From positions 357,311-421,310 of the forward strand of contig NZ_CABVII010000001.1 in assembly GCF_902497995.1 (NCBI RefSeq): a stretch of 64,000 bases of DNA. Reading direction: 5' to 3'. This document shows positions 25,115-34,523 of this stretch, one piece after another. The notes below the pieces were generated by a model, which saw only the letters and a program-made list of their open reading frames with translations, had not been told where the DNA came from and made no database searches. The DNA comes from Pseudomonas fluorescens (lineage in GTDB: Bacteria > Pseudomonadota > Gammaproteobacteria > Pseudomonadales > Pseudomonadaceae). Within the stretch, counting starts at the first letter, position 1. Each line of letters begins with the position of its first letter. The position numbers and the translations under genes were made by a program.

Positions 25115-28033
25115 ATGTCCCTGATAGTTCTACTGCTTCTGCCCTTTGTCGGCAGCTGTCTGGCAGCCCTGTTGCCACACAACGCGCGTAACGCCGAATC
25201 CTTGCTGGCTGGCCTGGTTGCCCTGATCGGCACCATTCAGGTGGCCCTGCTATTTCCACAAATCGCCAATGGCGGTGTGATTCGCGAAGAATTTTTCTGG
25301 CTACCGAGCCTGGGCCTGAACTTCGTGCTGCGCATGGACGGTTTCGCCTGGCTGTTCTCGATGCTGGTGCTGGGCATCGGCACCCTGGTTTCACTGTACG
25401 CCCGCTATTACATGTCGCCGGACGATCCGGTGCCACGCTTCTTCGCGTTTTTCCTGGCGTTCATGGGCGCCATGCTCGGCCTGGTAATCTCCGGCAACCT
25501 GATCCAGATCGTGTTTTTCTGGGAGCTGACCAGCCTCTTCTCGTTCCTGTTGATCGGCTACTGGCACCACCGCGCCGATGCACGGCGCGGCGCCTACATG
25601 GCGCTGATGGTCACCGGTGCCGGCGGTTTGTGCCTGCTGGCGGGGGTCATGCTGCTGGGCCATGTGGTCGGCAGCTATGACCTGGACCAGGTCCTGGCCG
25701 CCGGCGAGCTGATTCGCGCACATGCCCTCTACCCTATCCTGCTGCCCCTGATCCTGATCGGCGCCCTGAGCAAAAGCGCGCAATTCCCCTTCCACTTCTG
25801 GCTGCCCCACGCCATGGCGGCGCCGACACCGGTCTCGGCCTATCTGCACTCGGCGACCATGGTCAAGGCCGGGGTATTTCTGCTCGCACGGCTGTGGCCG
25901 TCGCTGTCCGGCAGCGAAGAATGGTTCTACATCGTCAGCGGCGCCGGCGCCTGCACCCTGTTGCTCGGTGCGTACTGCGCGATGTTCCAGAATGACCTCA
26001 AGGGCCTGCTGGCCTATTCGACCATCAGCCACCTGGGCCTGATTACCCTGCTGCTGGGGCTGAACAGTCCGCTGGCCGCTGTCGCCGCGGTGTTCCATAT
26101 TTTCAACCATGCCACGTTCAAGGCCTCGCTGTTCATGGCCGCGGGGATCATCGACCACGAAAGCGGCACCCGCGACATTCGCAAGCTCAGCGGCCTGATC
26201 AAGCTGATTCCGTTCACCGCCACCCTGGCCATGGTCGCCAGTGCCTCGATGGCCGGGGTGCCGCTGCTCAACGGCTTCCTCTCCAAAGAGATGTTCTTCG
26301 CCGAAACCGTGTTCATCAACGCGACGGCCTGGATCGAGTTGACCCTGCCGATCGTCGCAACCATCGCCGGCACGTTCAGCGTCGCCTACTCCCTGCGCTT
26401 CACGGTCGATGTGTTCTTCGGCCCGACCGCCACCGACCTGCCGCACACCCCGCATGAACCGCCACGCTGGATGCGCGCGCCGGTGGAGTTGCTGGTGTTC
26501 GCCTGCCTGATCGTGGGGATTTTCCCGGCGCAGGTGGTCGGCCCGCTGCTGGCCGCCGCGGCGCAGCCCGTCGTGGGCGGCGTCTTGCCGCAATACAGCC
26601 TGGCGATCTGGCACGGCTGGAACGCGCCGATGATCATGAGCCTGGTCGCCATGTCCGGCGGCATCGTGCTCTACCTGCTGCTGCGCAACCAGCTCAAGCG
26701 CGGGCGCTTCAAGTACCCGCCGCTGATCGGCCGGTTCAATGGCAAGCGCCTGTTCGAGCGCAGCCTGGTGGTCATGATGCGCCTGGCCCGGCGCCTGGAG
26801 CGGCGGATCAGCACCAAACGCCTGCAGACCCAGCTGTTCCTGGTCGTGCTCGCCGCCGTACTGGCCGGGTTGATCCCGATGTTGCACAGCAGCTTGAGCT
26901 GGGGCGACCGCCCGAAGATTGCGGGTTCGATCGTGTTCGTGACCTTGTGGCTGCTGGCGATTGCCTGCGCCCTCGGCGCGGCCTGGCAGGCCAAGTATCA
27001 CCGGCTCGCCGCCCTGACCATGGTCAGCGTCTGCGGCCTGATGACGTGCATTACCTTCGTCTGGTTCTCGGCGCCAGACCTGGCCCTGACGCAACTGGTG
27101 GTCGAAGTGGTGACCACCGTGCTGATCCTGCTGGGCCTGCGCTGGTTGCCGCGGCGGATCGAAGAGGTCTCGCCGCTGCCGAGCACGCTGCGCAAGGCAC
27201 GCATTCGCCGTTTGCGCGACTTGCTGCTGTCGATCGCCGTCGGTGGCGGCATGGCGCTGCTGTCCTACGCCATGCTGACGCGCCAGACCCCGAACGACAT
27301 TTCTTCGTTCTACCTCAGTCGCGCCCTGCCCGAAGGCGGCGGCAGCAACGTGGTCAACGTGATGCTGGTGGACTTCCGTGGCTTCGACACCCTTGGCGAA
27401 ATCACGGTGCTGGCGGCCGTGGCGCTGACCGTGTTCGCCCTGCTGCGACGCTTCCGCCCGCCGAAGGAAAGCCTGCAATTGCCGGCCCAGCAGCGCCTGC
27501 TGGCGCCCGACGTGGTCACCGATCTGGTCAACCCGCGTCACGCCAGCGACACCGCGCTCGGCTTCATGATGGTGCCGGCAGTACTGGTGCGCCTGCTGTT
27601 GCCGATTGCCTTCGTGGTGTCGGTCTACCTGTTCATGCGCGGCCACAATCAGCCGGGTGGCGGGTTTGTCGCGGGGCTGGTGATGTCGGTGGCGTTCATC
27701 CTGCAATACATGGTCGCCGGCACCCAGTGGGTCGAGGCGCAGATGAGCCTGCGTCCGCTGCGCTGGATGGGCACCGGCCTGCTGTTCGCCACGCTCACCG
27801 GCCTGGGTGCGATGGCGGTCGGTTATCCGTTCCTGACCACCCACACCTGGCACTTCGAACTGCCGGTGCTGGGTGATATTCACATCGCCAGCGCCCTGTT
27901 CTTCGACGTCGGCGTGTACTCGGTGGTGGTCGGTTCGACCCTGTTGATCCTCACCGCCCTCGCCCACCAATCGGTACGGGGTCACAAGACTGCGGCCCTG
28001 CCCAGAGCCGTCGCCACCCAAGGGGCCGTCTGA
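25115..28033 (+). CDS. shaA: Monovalent cation/proton antiporter subunit A (fused A/B)
   Basis: A 972-residue membrane protein. The N-terminal two thirds are NuoL-like, with LPHAMAAPTPVSAYLHSATM and FHIFNHATFKASLFM, and would carry proton translocation. The C-terminal third carries the MnhB-type domain (GHNQPGGGFVAGLVMSVAFI), so A and B are fused as in other Sha/Pha systems. It assembles with C, D, E, F and G into a Na+(K+)/H+ antiporter of the inner membrane that supports growth under salt or alkaline stress. First gene of a six-gene operon; its stop overlaps the shaC start. Confidence 0.95.
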   Translation: MSLIVLLLLPFVGSCLAALLPHNARNAESLLAGLVALIGTIQVALLFPQIANGGVIREEFFWLPSLGLNFVLRMDGFAWLFSMLVLGIGTLVSLYARYYMSPDDPVPRFFAFFLAFMGAMLGLVISGNLIQIVFFWELTSLFSFLLIGYWHHRADARRGAYMALMVTGAGGLCLLAGVMLLGHVVGSYDLDQVLAAGELIRAHALYPILLPLILIGALSKSAQFPFHFWLPHAMAAPTPVSAYLHSATMVKAGVFLLARLWPSLSGSEEWFYIVSGAGACTLLLGAYCAMFQNDLKGLLAYSTISHLGLITLLLGLNSPLAAVAAVFHIFNHATFKASLFMAAGIIDHESGTRDIRKLSGLIKLIPFTATLAMVASASMAGVPLLNGFLSKEMFFAETVFINATAWIELTLPIVATIAGTFSVAYSLRFTVDVFFGPTATDLPHTPHEPPRWMRAPVELLVFACLIVGIFPAQVVGPLLAAAAQPVVGGVLPQYSLAIWHGWNAPMIMSLVAMSGGIVLYLLLRNQLKRGRFKYPPLIGRFNGKRLFERSLVVMMRLARRLERRISTKRLQTQLFLVVLAAVLAGLIPMLHSSLSWGDRPKIAGSIVFVTLWLLAIACALGAAWQAKYHRLAALTMVSVCGLMTCITFVWFSAPDLALTQLVVEVVTTVLILLGLRWLPRRIEEVSPLPSTLRKARIRRLRDLLLSIAVGGGMALLSYAMLTRQTPNDISSFYLSRALPEGGGSNVVNVMLVDFRGFDTLGEITVLAAVALTVFALLRRFRPPKESLQLPAQQRLLAPDVVTDLVNPRHASDTALGFMMVPAVLVRLLLPIAFVVSVYLFMRGHNQPGGGFVAGLVMSVAFILQYMVAGTQWVEAQMSLRPLRWMGTGLLFATLTGLGAMAVGYPFLTTHTWHFELPVLGDIHIASALFFDVGVYSVVVGSTLLILTALAHQSVRGHKTAALPRAVATQGAV

Positions 28034-28377
28034 TGGAAGAAGTCATCGCAATCGCCATCGGCGTACTGGCCGCGTCCGGCGTCTGGCTGATCCTGCGCCC
28101 GCGCACGTTCCAGGTGGTCATGGGCCTGTGCCTGCTGTCCTACGGCGTCAACCTGTTCATCTTCAGCATGGGCAGCCTGTTCATCGGCAAGGAGCCGATC
28201 ATCAAGGACGGCGTGCCCCAGGATTTGCTGCATTACACCGACCCGCTGCCGCAAGCGCTGGTGCTGACGGCGATCGTCATCAGTTTCGCCATGACCGCGC
28301 TGTTCCTGGTGGTGTTGCTTGCGTCCCGAGGCCTGACCGGCACCGACCATGTGGATGGCCGGGAGCCTAAAGAATGA
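28033..28377 (+). CDS. shaC: Cation/proton antiporter subunit C
   Basis: A 114-residue NuoK-like protein with three hydrophobic segments (VMGLCLLSYGVNLFIFSMG and PLPQALVLTAIVISFAMTAL). These two motifs are the MnhC/NuoK signature. It starts within the shaA stop codon (TGATGG) and its stop overlaps shaD. Confidence 0.94.
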   Translation: MEEVIAIAIGVLAASGVWLILRPRTFQVVMGLCLLSYGVNLFIFSMGSLFIGKEPIIKDGVPQDLLHYTDPLPQALVLTAIVISFAMTALFLVVLLASRGLTGTDHVDGREPKE

Positions 28378-30059
28378 ACCTGATGCCGCACCTGATCGCC
28401 GCACCGATTCTGCTGCCGCTGCTGACCGCCGCCGTGATGCTGATGCTGGGCGAGAAACACCGGCCGCTGAAGGCCAAAATCAACCTGCTTTCCAGCCTGG
28501 TGGGTCTGGGCATCGCCGTGCTGTTGCTGCAATGGACCCAGGACACCGGCGTGCCCGGCTCCATCGGCGTGTACCTGCCGGGCAACTGGCAAGCGCCGTT
28601 CGGCATCGTGCTGGTGGTCGATCGCCTGTCGGCGCTGATGCTGGTGCTGACCGGGATCATCGGCGTCAGCGCCCTGCTGTTCGCCATGGCCCGCTGGGAT
28701 GGCGCCGGTTCGAGTTTCCACGCGCTGTTCCAGATCCAGATGATGGGCCTGTATGGCGCGTTCCTGACGGCGGACCTGTTCAACCTGTTCGTGTTCTTCG
28801 AAGTGCTGCTGGCCGCCTCTTACGGCCTGATGCTCCACGGTTCGGGCCGTTCGCGGGTGTCGGCGGGGCTGCATTACATCTCGATCAACCTGCTGGCCTC
28901 GTCGCTGTTCCTGATTGGCGCGGCGCTGATCTACGGCGTCACCGGCACCCTGAACATGGCCGACCTGGCGCTGAAAATCCCCCTGGTGCCTGAAGCCGAT
29001 CGCGGCCTGCTGCACGCCGGCGCGGCGATTCTCGCCGTGGCGTTCCTGGCCAAGGCCGGGATGTGGCCGCTGAACTTCTGGCTGGTCCCGGCCTATTGCG
29101 CCGCCAGCGCCCCGGTGGCGGCGATGTTCGCGATCATGACCAAGGTCGGCGTGTACACCCTGCTGCGCCTGTGGACCCTATTGTTCTCCGGCCAGGCCGG
29201 CGCGTCGGCGTATTTTGGCGGCGACTGGCTGATCTACGGCGGCATGGCGACCATCGTCTGTGCGGCGGTAGCGATCCTCGCCGCACAACGCCTGGAGCGC
29301 CTGGCCAGCCTGAGCATCCTGGTGTCGGCGGGGATCCTGCTGGCGGCCATCGGTTTCGCCCAACCCAACCTGATCGGCGCGGCACTGTTCTACCTGGTCA
29401 GCTCGACCCTGGCCTTGAGCGCACTGTTCCTGCTGGCCGAGTTGATCGAGCGTTCGCGTTCAGCCAATGAAATGCCGCTGTTCGATGACGGCGACCTGCT
29501 GCCGAGGCCGCTGGAATCCCTGCAGCCGCCCAAAGGCATCAACCTCGACGACGAACAGAAAGCCGTGGTCGGCCAGGTGATTCCCTGGACCATGGCCTTC
29601 CTGGGCTTGAGTTTCATCGCCTGCTCGCTGCTGATCATCGGCATGCCGCCGCTCTCCGGCTTCATCGGCAAACTCGGCTTGCTCAGTGCCCTGCTCAACC
29701 CGCTGGGCCTGGGTCATTCCGGCGATGTGCCGGTGTCGAACGCGGCGTGGGGATTGCTGGCGCTGCTGATCGTTTCCGGACTGGCATCGTTGATTGCCTT
29801 CTCGCGCCTGGGGATCCAGCGTTTCTGGACCCCTGAAGAACGGCCATCGCCTTTGCTGCGTCGTTTCGAATGCGTGCCGATCATCGCGCTGCTGGGTTTG
29901 AGCATCGCGCTCACGTTCAAGGCCGAGCCGCTGCTGCGCTACACCCAGGCCGCCGCTGACGCCCTGAACAACCCGCAGCAATACGTGATGGCGGTGCTCG
30001 GTACCCGCGCGATTCCAGGTCCCGAAGCCAAAGCCGCGCTTGCCGAGGTGCAACCATGA
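28374..30059 (+). CDS. shaD: Cation/proton antiporter subunit D
   Basis: A 561-residue NuoN/NuoM-like membrane subunit, the second proton-translocating module. Motifs are DLFNLFVFFEVLLAASYGLM, AFLAKAGMWPLNFWLVPAYC (lysine in the conserved transmembrane helix), and MPPLSGFIGKLGLLSA. The start overlaps the shaC stop as ATGA, and its own stop overlaps shaE. Confidence 0.95.
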   Translation: MNLMPHLIAAPILLPLLTAAVMLMLGEKHRPLKAKINLLSSLVGLGIAVLLLQWTQDTGVPGSIGVYLPGNWQAPFGIVLVVDRLSALMLVLTGIIGVSALLFAMARWDGAGSSFHALFQIQMMGLYGAFLTADLFNLFVFFEVLLAASYGLMLHGSGRSRVSAGLHYISINLLASSLFLIGAALIYGVTGTLNMADLALKIPLVPEADRGLLHAGAAILAVAFLAKAGMWPLNFWLVPAYCAASAPVAAMFAIMTKVGVYTLLRLWTLLFSGQAGASAYFGGDWLIYGGMATIVCAAVAILAAQRLERLASLSILVSAGILLAAIGFAQPNLIGAALFYLVSSTLALSALFLLAELIERSRSANEMPLFDDGDLLPRPLESLQPPKGINLDDEQKAVVGQVIPWTMAFLGLSFIACSLLIIGMPPLSGFIGKLGLLSALLNPLGLGHSGDVPVSNAAWGLLALLIVSGLASLIAFSRLGIQRFWTPEERPSPLLRRFECVPIIALLGLSIALTFKAEPLLRYTQAAADALNNPQQYVMAVLGTRAIPGPEAKAALAEVQP

Positions 30060-30544
30060 AGCGTCTGTTTCCCGCGCCGTGGTTGTCCCTGGCACTGGGG
30101 TTATTGTGGTTGGTGCTGAACCAGTCGATGAGTCCCGGCAATCTGTTGTTGGGCGCGGTGCTGGGGTTCTGTGCGCCGTTGATGATGCGCAAACTGCGTC
30201 CGCTGCCGATCCGCATTCGTCGTCCCGGCGTCATCCTGCGCTTGTTCCTGCTGCTCGGGCGCGATGTGCTGGTGTCCAACCTCGTCGTGGCCTGGGGCGT
30301 GCTCAACGCCGGGCGCCGCCCACCGCGCTCACGCTTCATCAAGGTGCCACTGGACCTGCGCGATGCCAACGGCCTGGCGGCGCTGGCGATGATCTGCACC
30401 GTGGTCCCCGGCACCGTCTGGTCGGAGCTGGCGCTGGATCGCAGCATCCTGTTGCTGCACGTGTTCGACCTGAATGACGAAGCGCTGTTCATCCAGCACT
30501 TCAAGGCGACCTACGAGCGCCCCTTGATGGAGATCTTCGAATGA
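30056..30544 (+). CDS. shaE: Cation/proton antiporter subunit E
   Basis: A 162-residue MnhE protein with two or three hydrophobic segments at the N-terminus and a cytoplasmic C-terminal domain. Family markers are ALGLLWLVLNQSMSPGNLLL and the TVVPGTVWSELA motif. Coupled by ATGA overlaps to shaD and shaF. Confidence 0.92.
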   Translation: MKRLFPAPWLSLALGLLWLVLNQSMSPGNLLLGAVLGFCAPLMMRKLRPLPIRIRRPGVILRLFLLLGRDVLVSNLVVAWGVLNAGRRPPRSRFIKVPLDLRDANGLAALAMICTVVPGTVWSELALDRSILLLHVFDLNDEALFIQHFKATYERPLMEIFE

Positions 30545-30819
30545 GCCCGTTGCTGTCGAACGCGATCCTGCTGAGCCTGTTCATCTTTTCCCTGGCGATG
30601 GTGCTGACCCTGATCCGGCTGTTCAAGGGCCCGTCGGCCCAGGACCGGGTCCTGGCCCTGGATTACCTATACATCGTCGCCATGCTGATGATGCTGACCC
30701 TGGGCATTCGTTATGCCAGTGACACCTACTTCGAGGCGGCGTTGCTGATCGCCCTGTTCGGCTTCGTCGGCTCGTTTGCCCTGGCCAAATTCCTGCTGCG
30801 TGGCGAGGTGATCGAATGA
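30541..30819 (+). CDS. shaF: Cation/proton antiporter subunit F
   Basis: A 92-residue MnhF protein with three hydrophobic segments. LFKGPSAQDRVLALDYLYIV is the conserved family motif. The start overlaps the shaE stop (ATGA), and its stop overlaps shaG. Confidence 0.92.
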   Translation: MSPLLSNAILLSLFIFSLAMVLTLIRLFKGPSAQDRVLALDYLYIVAMLMMLTLGIRYASDTYFEAALLIALFGFVGSFALAKFLLRGEVIE

Positions 30820-31184
30820 CTATGCAACTGTCGCTGTGGGTGGAGATTCCGGTGGCGATCCTGCTGGTGCTCGGCAGCCTGTTTGCGCTGATCGGTGCCG
30901 TCGGGCTGCTGCGGATGAAGGATTATTTCCAGCGCATGCACCCGCCGGCCCTGGCCTCGACACTCGGCGCGTGGTGCGCGGCATTGGCCTCGATCATTTA
31001 TTTTTCCGCGCTCAAGTCAGGGCCGGTGCTGCATGCCTGGCTGATTCCGATTCTGCTGGCGATCACGGTGCCGGTGACCACCTTGCTGCTGGCGCGGGCG
31101 GCGTTGTTCCGCAAGCGCATGGCGGGGGATGATGTGCCGGCGGAGGTGAGTAGTCGGCGTACGGAAAGCGGGAGTCAGGTTTAA
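30816..31184 (+). CDS. shaG: Cation/proton antiporter subunit G
   Basis: A 122-residue MnhG protein with three hydrophobic segments. The motif GLLRMKDYFQRMHPPALAST and a polar C-terminal tail identify it. It closes the operon, and a REP pair follows 23 bases after the stop with no strong T-run terminator visible. Confidence 0.92.
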   Translation: MTMQLSLWVEIPVAILLVLGSLFALIGAVGLLRMKDYFQRMHPPALASTLGAWCAALASIIYFSALKSGPVLHAWLIPILLAITVPVTTLLLARAALFRKRMAGDDVPAEVSSRRTESGSQV

Positions 31185-31206
31185 AGAATTGTGTTGATAG
31201 ACAGCG

Positions 31207-31309
31207 CCTCTTCGCGGGCAAGCCCGCTCCCACATTTGATCTTCGTCGTACACAAAATCCATGTTCACTGAAGATTAAGTGTGGGAGCGGGCTTGCTCGC
31301 GAAGGCGCC
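31207..31309. repeat. Inverted REP pair downstream of shaG
   Basis: CTCTTCGCGGGCAAGCCCGC and the inverted GTGGGAGCGGGCTTGCTCGC are about 55 bases apart, lying between convergent shaG and the DUF3995 gene. It could serve as a transcript end protector for both. Confidence 0.92.
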
Positions 31310-31321
31310 AGTCGGGGCAAC

Positions 31322-31759
31322 TCAGATCCAGGCAACCGCCAACAACCCCGCCCCCAACACCACACACAACGGCGAATAGGCCCAGGTATCGAGCCGGGCA
31401 AACCGCGAATCCTTGACCTGCTTGAAGAACCCCACCAGATTCGAATCGCCGATCGCCCGGGCGAACATCAGTATCGCGATGGCGCTGATCACCCATTGCA
31501 GCCACCCGTGATGCACCAGGGGCAGATACAGGCCGACCCGCAGGCACACCAGCATCGCGATCAGCAGCAAGCCGACCGCCACCAGCAGCGTGGCAAAGCC
31601 CGAAGGCTTGAACGCCGGCCTGGACGCTGCACCGCTCTCGCCGGGCACGCGCGGTACTGCGACCTCGCTACCGATCTTGCCCCCCGCCGCCCAGTACAGG
31701 TGGATCAGGCTGATCAACAGGAAGATGGCAGCCATCCCTTGCGCAATAATCAGGCTCAT
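31322..31759 (-). CDS. DUF3995 domain membrane protein
   Basis: A 145-residue protein with four hydrophobic segments, starting MSLIIAQGMAAIFLLISLIH. The LIHLYWAAGG motif is typical of DUF3995. The frame extends upstream to 32353 antisense to the DUF2946 gene, but this start is the one supported by the membrane topology. Unknown function; divergent from the DUF2946/TonB receptor pair. Confidence 0.85.
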   Translation of the reverse strand: MSLIIAQGMAAIFLLISLIHLYWAAGGKIGSEVAVPRVPGESGAASRPAFKPSGFATLLVAVGLLLIAMLVCLRVGLYLPLVHHGWLQWVISAIAILMFARAIGDSNLVGFFKQVKDSRFARLDTWAYSPLCVVLGAGLLAVAWI

Positions 31760-31852
31760 GTTCAGACGTCCGGCGTGAAATGTCGCAGCAGGATGAACTT
31801 CCCTGAACGATTTTGTAAGCGTTGGTGATCGACGGTGGTAAAGTGCCGCTCC

Positions 31853-32239
31853 ATGAAAATCCCCCGCACCGATCGCTCGCTCATTGCCTGGATGCTCTAT
31901 TGCTGCGTCCTGTTCAATGTGTTCGCCTGCAGCATCGGTCACGGGCAAATGGTCGGGGAGCAGCTCAACGGCATCGGCGGCCAGTTCTGTACGGTCGACC
32001 CGGCCACCCAGGCCCCGGCATCGTCGAACCCTTCCGAAGACAAACTGCCGACCCTGTCCAAGGCCTTCGGCTGTCCGCTGTGCTCTACGGGCGGCATGGG
32101 GCCGGCGCTCAACTCCAGCCTGACCCTGGCGATTCTCCCCGAGCAACACAGCCCGCCATTGGCCGTCATCGCCAGTGCCGACCTCCCTGCCCGCTTCACC
32201 TGGCCTTCGGCCAACCCTCGCGCCCCGCCTTTCGCCTGA
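31853..32239 (+). CDS. DUF2946 domain protein
   Basis: A 128-residue protein beginning MKIPRTDRSLIAWMLYCCVL, with one N-terminal hydrophobic segment that may be a signal anchor, and cysteine pairs in the mature part (GQFC and GCPLCSTGG). DUF2946 genes commonly precede TonB-dependent receptor genes linked to copper or iron uptake. That is the case here, with the receptor 90 bases downstream. A metal role is inferred from context only. Confidence 0.85.
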   Translation: MKIPRTDRSLIAWMLYCCVLFNVFACSIGHGQMVGEQLNGIGGQFCTVDPATQAPASSNPSEDKLPTLSKAFGCPLCSTGGMGPALNSSLTLAILPEQHSPPLAVIASADLPARFTWPSANPRAPPFA

Positions 32240-32328
32240 GTTTCCTTGCCTTTTCCGATCAGCCCACTGCGCCAACGCGTGGCGTTCGCCTGTGCGCTGA
32301 CTCTTAGCCAAGCATTCAGGATTCATCG

Positions 32329-34461
32329 ATGAAAACCATCCCTTTGCTGGCAAGCCTGTTCGGCTGCCTGTCCGTCAATGCCTGGGCGCAACACACGCTC
32401 GACCTCGCGCCCGTCACTATTGAGGGTGAAACCACCCCTGAGCCGGGCCTGAGCCTCGATCAATCCAGCGGCATGGCCTCGCGCCTGGGCCTGAGCCTGC
32501 GTGACACCCCGGCTTCGGTGGCGATCGCCAACCGCAACGACATCGAGCGTCACGGTGCGCAGAATTTCCAGGACGCCGCCAACACCTTGCCCGGCGTCAA
32601 TGCCAGTGCGCCGCCGGGCTTCGGTGGATTCGTCTCGTATCGAGGGTTCACCAGCAGCCAGATCACCCAGATGTTCAATGGCATCAACGTCTCAGGCGGC
32701 CTTGCCCGGCCGGTGGATGCCTGGATCTATGACCGGGTGGAACTGGTCGGCGGCCCGTCGTCATTGATCAATGGGGCCGGCTCCGTGGGCGGCTCGCTGA
32801 ATTACGTGACCAAACTGGCCACCCGTGAAGAGCAAGCCGTCGAAGGTCGGGTCAGCTACGGCACTTATGACACCACCGAGACCGCGTTCGGCCTCAACCA
32901 TGCCCTGAGCGATGCCCGTTCGGACGTGCAGCACTATGCCCGCGTCGACGTCAGCCACAACGCCGGCAACGGTTACATCGACCGCCAGGAACGCGATGCG
33001 TGGAGCGTGGCGTTCTCCTTGCTCAGCGACCTGACACCGAACCTGTCCCACACCCTGGCCCTGGAATATCAGGACGAGCACGAAGACAGTCCTTATTGGG
33101 GCACACCGGTACTCAATCCCAAGGCCGGCGAACTGAAAATCGACAGGCACAACCGCTTCAACAACTACAACGTCGAGGATGGCCGCTATGAACAACGGAC
33201 GATCTGGGTCCGCTCGATCATCGACTACCGGATCAACGACAGCACCAGCCTGCGCAATACCCTCTATCACCTCGACAGCCAGCGCGACTACCGCAACCTG
33301 GAAACCTACCAGTACAACGCCGACAACAGCGCGGTGAACCGCTCCACTGCGTATCAGGTGCGGCACCAGGGCGAGCAGAACGGCAACCAGTTCCAATTGC
33401 GCCACGACAACCACCTGTTCGGCCTGGAGACCACCTGGTCCGGCGGTTTCGAGTACAAGGTCAACCAGACCACCAACTCGCCGCTGAACGTCAAAGGTGC
33501 AAGCACTGTCGATCCGAACCATTTTGAGCCGGGGCATTTCTATGACATCCCGGGCACCCGGCCGGGGTTTGTCAGCGACAAGAGCAACGAAGTCACGACC
33601 AAGGCCTTGTTCGTCGAAAACCGCCTTGCGCTGACTGACAAGCTGGCGTTGCTGACCGGACTGCGTTACGACGACATCGACCTGGACGTGACCAATCACC
33701 GGCAAGTGACCACCAGCAACCCCCGGCATGTAAAACGCAGCTGGGAGCCGGTAACTGGTCGAGTTGGTCTGACCTATCAGTTCATTCCCAGCGCCAATGT
33801 CTATGTGCAATACAGCACCGCCGCCGAACAGCCCAATGGCACGCAGGATTTCGACGTCTCCACCGGCAAGCAATGGGAAGTCGGCAGCAAGTTCGATTAC
33901 CTGGACGGGCGTGGGTCGGCGACAGTGGCGGCGTATAGGATCGAACGCAAGGACTTCGCGGTCACCGATCCGCTGGACCCGACCCTCAGCATTCCAGTGG
34001 GGCAGCAGACATCCAGGGGCATCGAGTTGGCCAGTTCGTTGCGGATCACCGACAAGCTGCTGGCCGAGGGCAACTTTACCTGGGTCGACGCCCAATACGA
34101 CGAATTCACCGAGAAGAACGCCGCGGGCGTGGTGGTGTCACGCACAGGCAACACACCGACCAATGTGCCGGACCGGGTCGGCAATCTGTGGTTGACCTAT
34201 GACTTCGCGCCGCAATGGCAAAGCGGCGTCGATGCGCGGTACGTGGCGTCGGTGTTTGCCGACAGCGCCAATACCCTGACTGTGCCGTCGTACACGCTGT
34301 TTGGCACCTTCCTCAGCTATAAGGTCGACCGGCACACCACCGTCACCGGCCGGGTGCGCAACCTGACCAACGAGGTGTATGCCGAGTTTGTCCATGTGTC
34401 GCCGGCGTATTACCTGGGGACACCGCGGACCTTTGAGTTGGCGGTGCAGACCCGATTCTGA
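32329..34461 (+). CDS. TonB-dependent receptor, siderophore or metal type
   Basis: A 710-residue outer membrane receptor. Signal peptide MKTIPLLASLFGCLSVNAWA, then a short N-terminus with TVEG-like TIEGE (TonB-box region), a plug domain at about 60-160 (DTPASVAIANRNDIERHGAQ, NFQDA), and a 22-strand barrel ending in a terminal Phe (AVQTRF). Plug sequences of the ferrisiderophore type match SLRDTPASV and GPSSLINGAGSVGG. No signalling domain for a FecI/FecR pair is present and no obvious Fur box was seen upstream. Together with DUF2946 it could take up a metal chelate; the ligand is not known. Confidence 0.9.
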   Translation: MKTIPLLASLFGCLSVNAWAQHTLDLAPVTIEGETTPEPGLSLDQSSGMASRLGLSLRDTPASVAIANRNDIERHGAQNFQDAANTLPGVNASAPPGFGGFVSYRGFTSSQITQMFNGINVSGGLARPVDAWIYDRVELVGGPSSLINGAGSVGGSLNYVTKLATREEQAVEGRVSYGTYDTTETAFGLNHALSDARSDVQHYARVDVSHNAGNGYIDRQERDAWSVAFSLLSDLTPNLSHTLALEYQDEHEDSPYWGTPVLNPKAGELKIDRHNRFNNYNVEDGRYEQRTIWVRSIIDYRINDSTSLRNTLYHLDSQRDYRNLETYQYNADNSAVNRSTAYQVRHQGEQNGNQFQLRHDNHLFGLETTWSGGFEYKVNQTTNSPLNVKGASTVDPNHFEPGHFYDIPGTRPGFVSDKSNEVTTKALFVENRLALTDKLALLTGLRYDDIDLDVTNHRQVTTSNPRHVKRSWEPVTGRVGLTYQFIPSANVYVQYSTAAEQPNGTQDFDVSTGKQWEVGSKFDYLDGRGSATVAAYRIERKDFAVTDPLDPTLSIPVGQQTSRGIELASSLRITDKLLAEGNFTWVDAQYDEFTEKNAAGVVVSRTGNTPTNVPDRVGNLWLTYDFAPQWQSGVDARYVASVFADSANTLTVPSYTLFGTFLSYKVDRHTTVTGRVRNLTNEVYAEFVHVSPAYYLGTPRTFELAVQTRF

Positions 34462-34523
34462 AAGCAAAGGCAAAAGCTTGCTCCGGGCGGCGTTCCGACG
34501 AAGACGGCATCAGCCTCACCACA

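Noticed and set aside
25391..28021. 876-codon minus-strand frame opposite shaA
   Set aside because: It is a shadow of a GC-rich gene: rich in Gln, His and Arg, with no domain.
32240..32328. Fur box upstream of the TonB receptor
   Set aside because: No GATAAT-type 19-bp dyad is present in this gap or before the DUF2946 gene.
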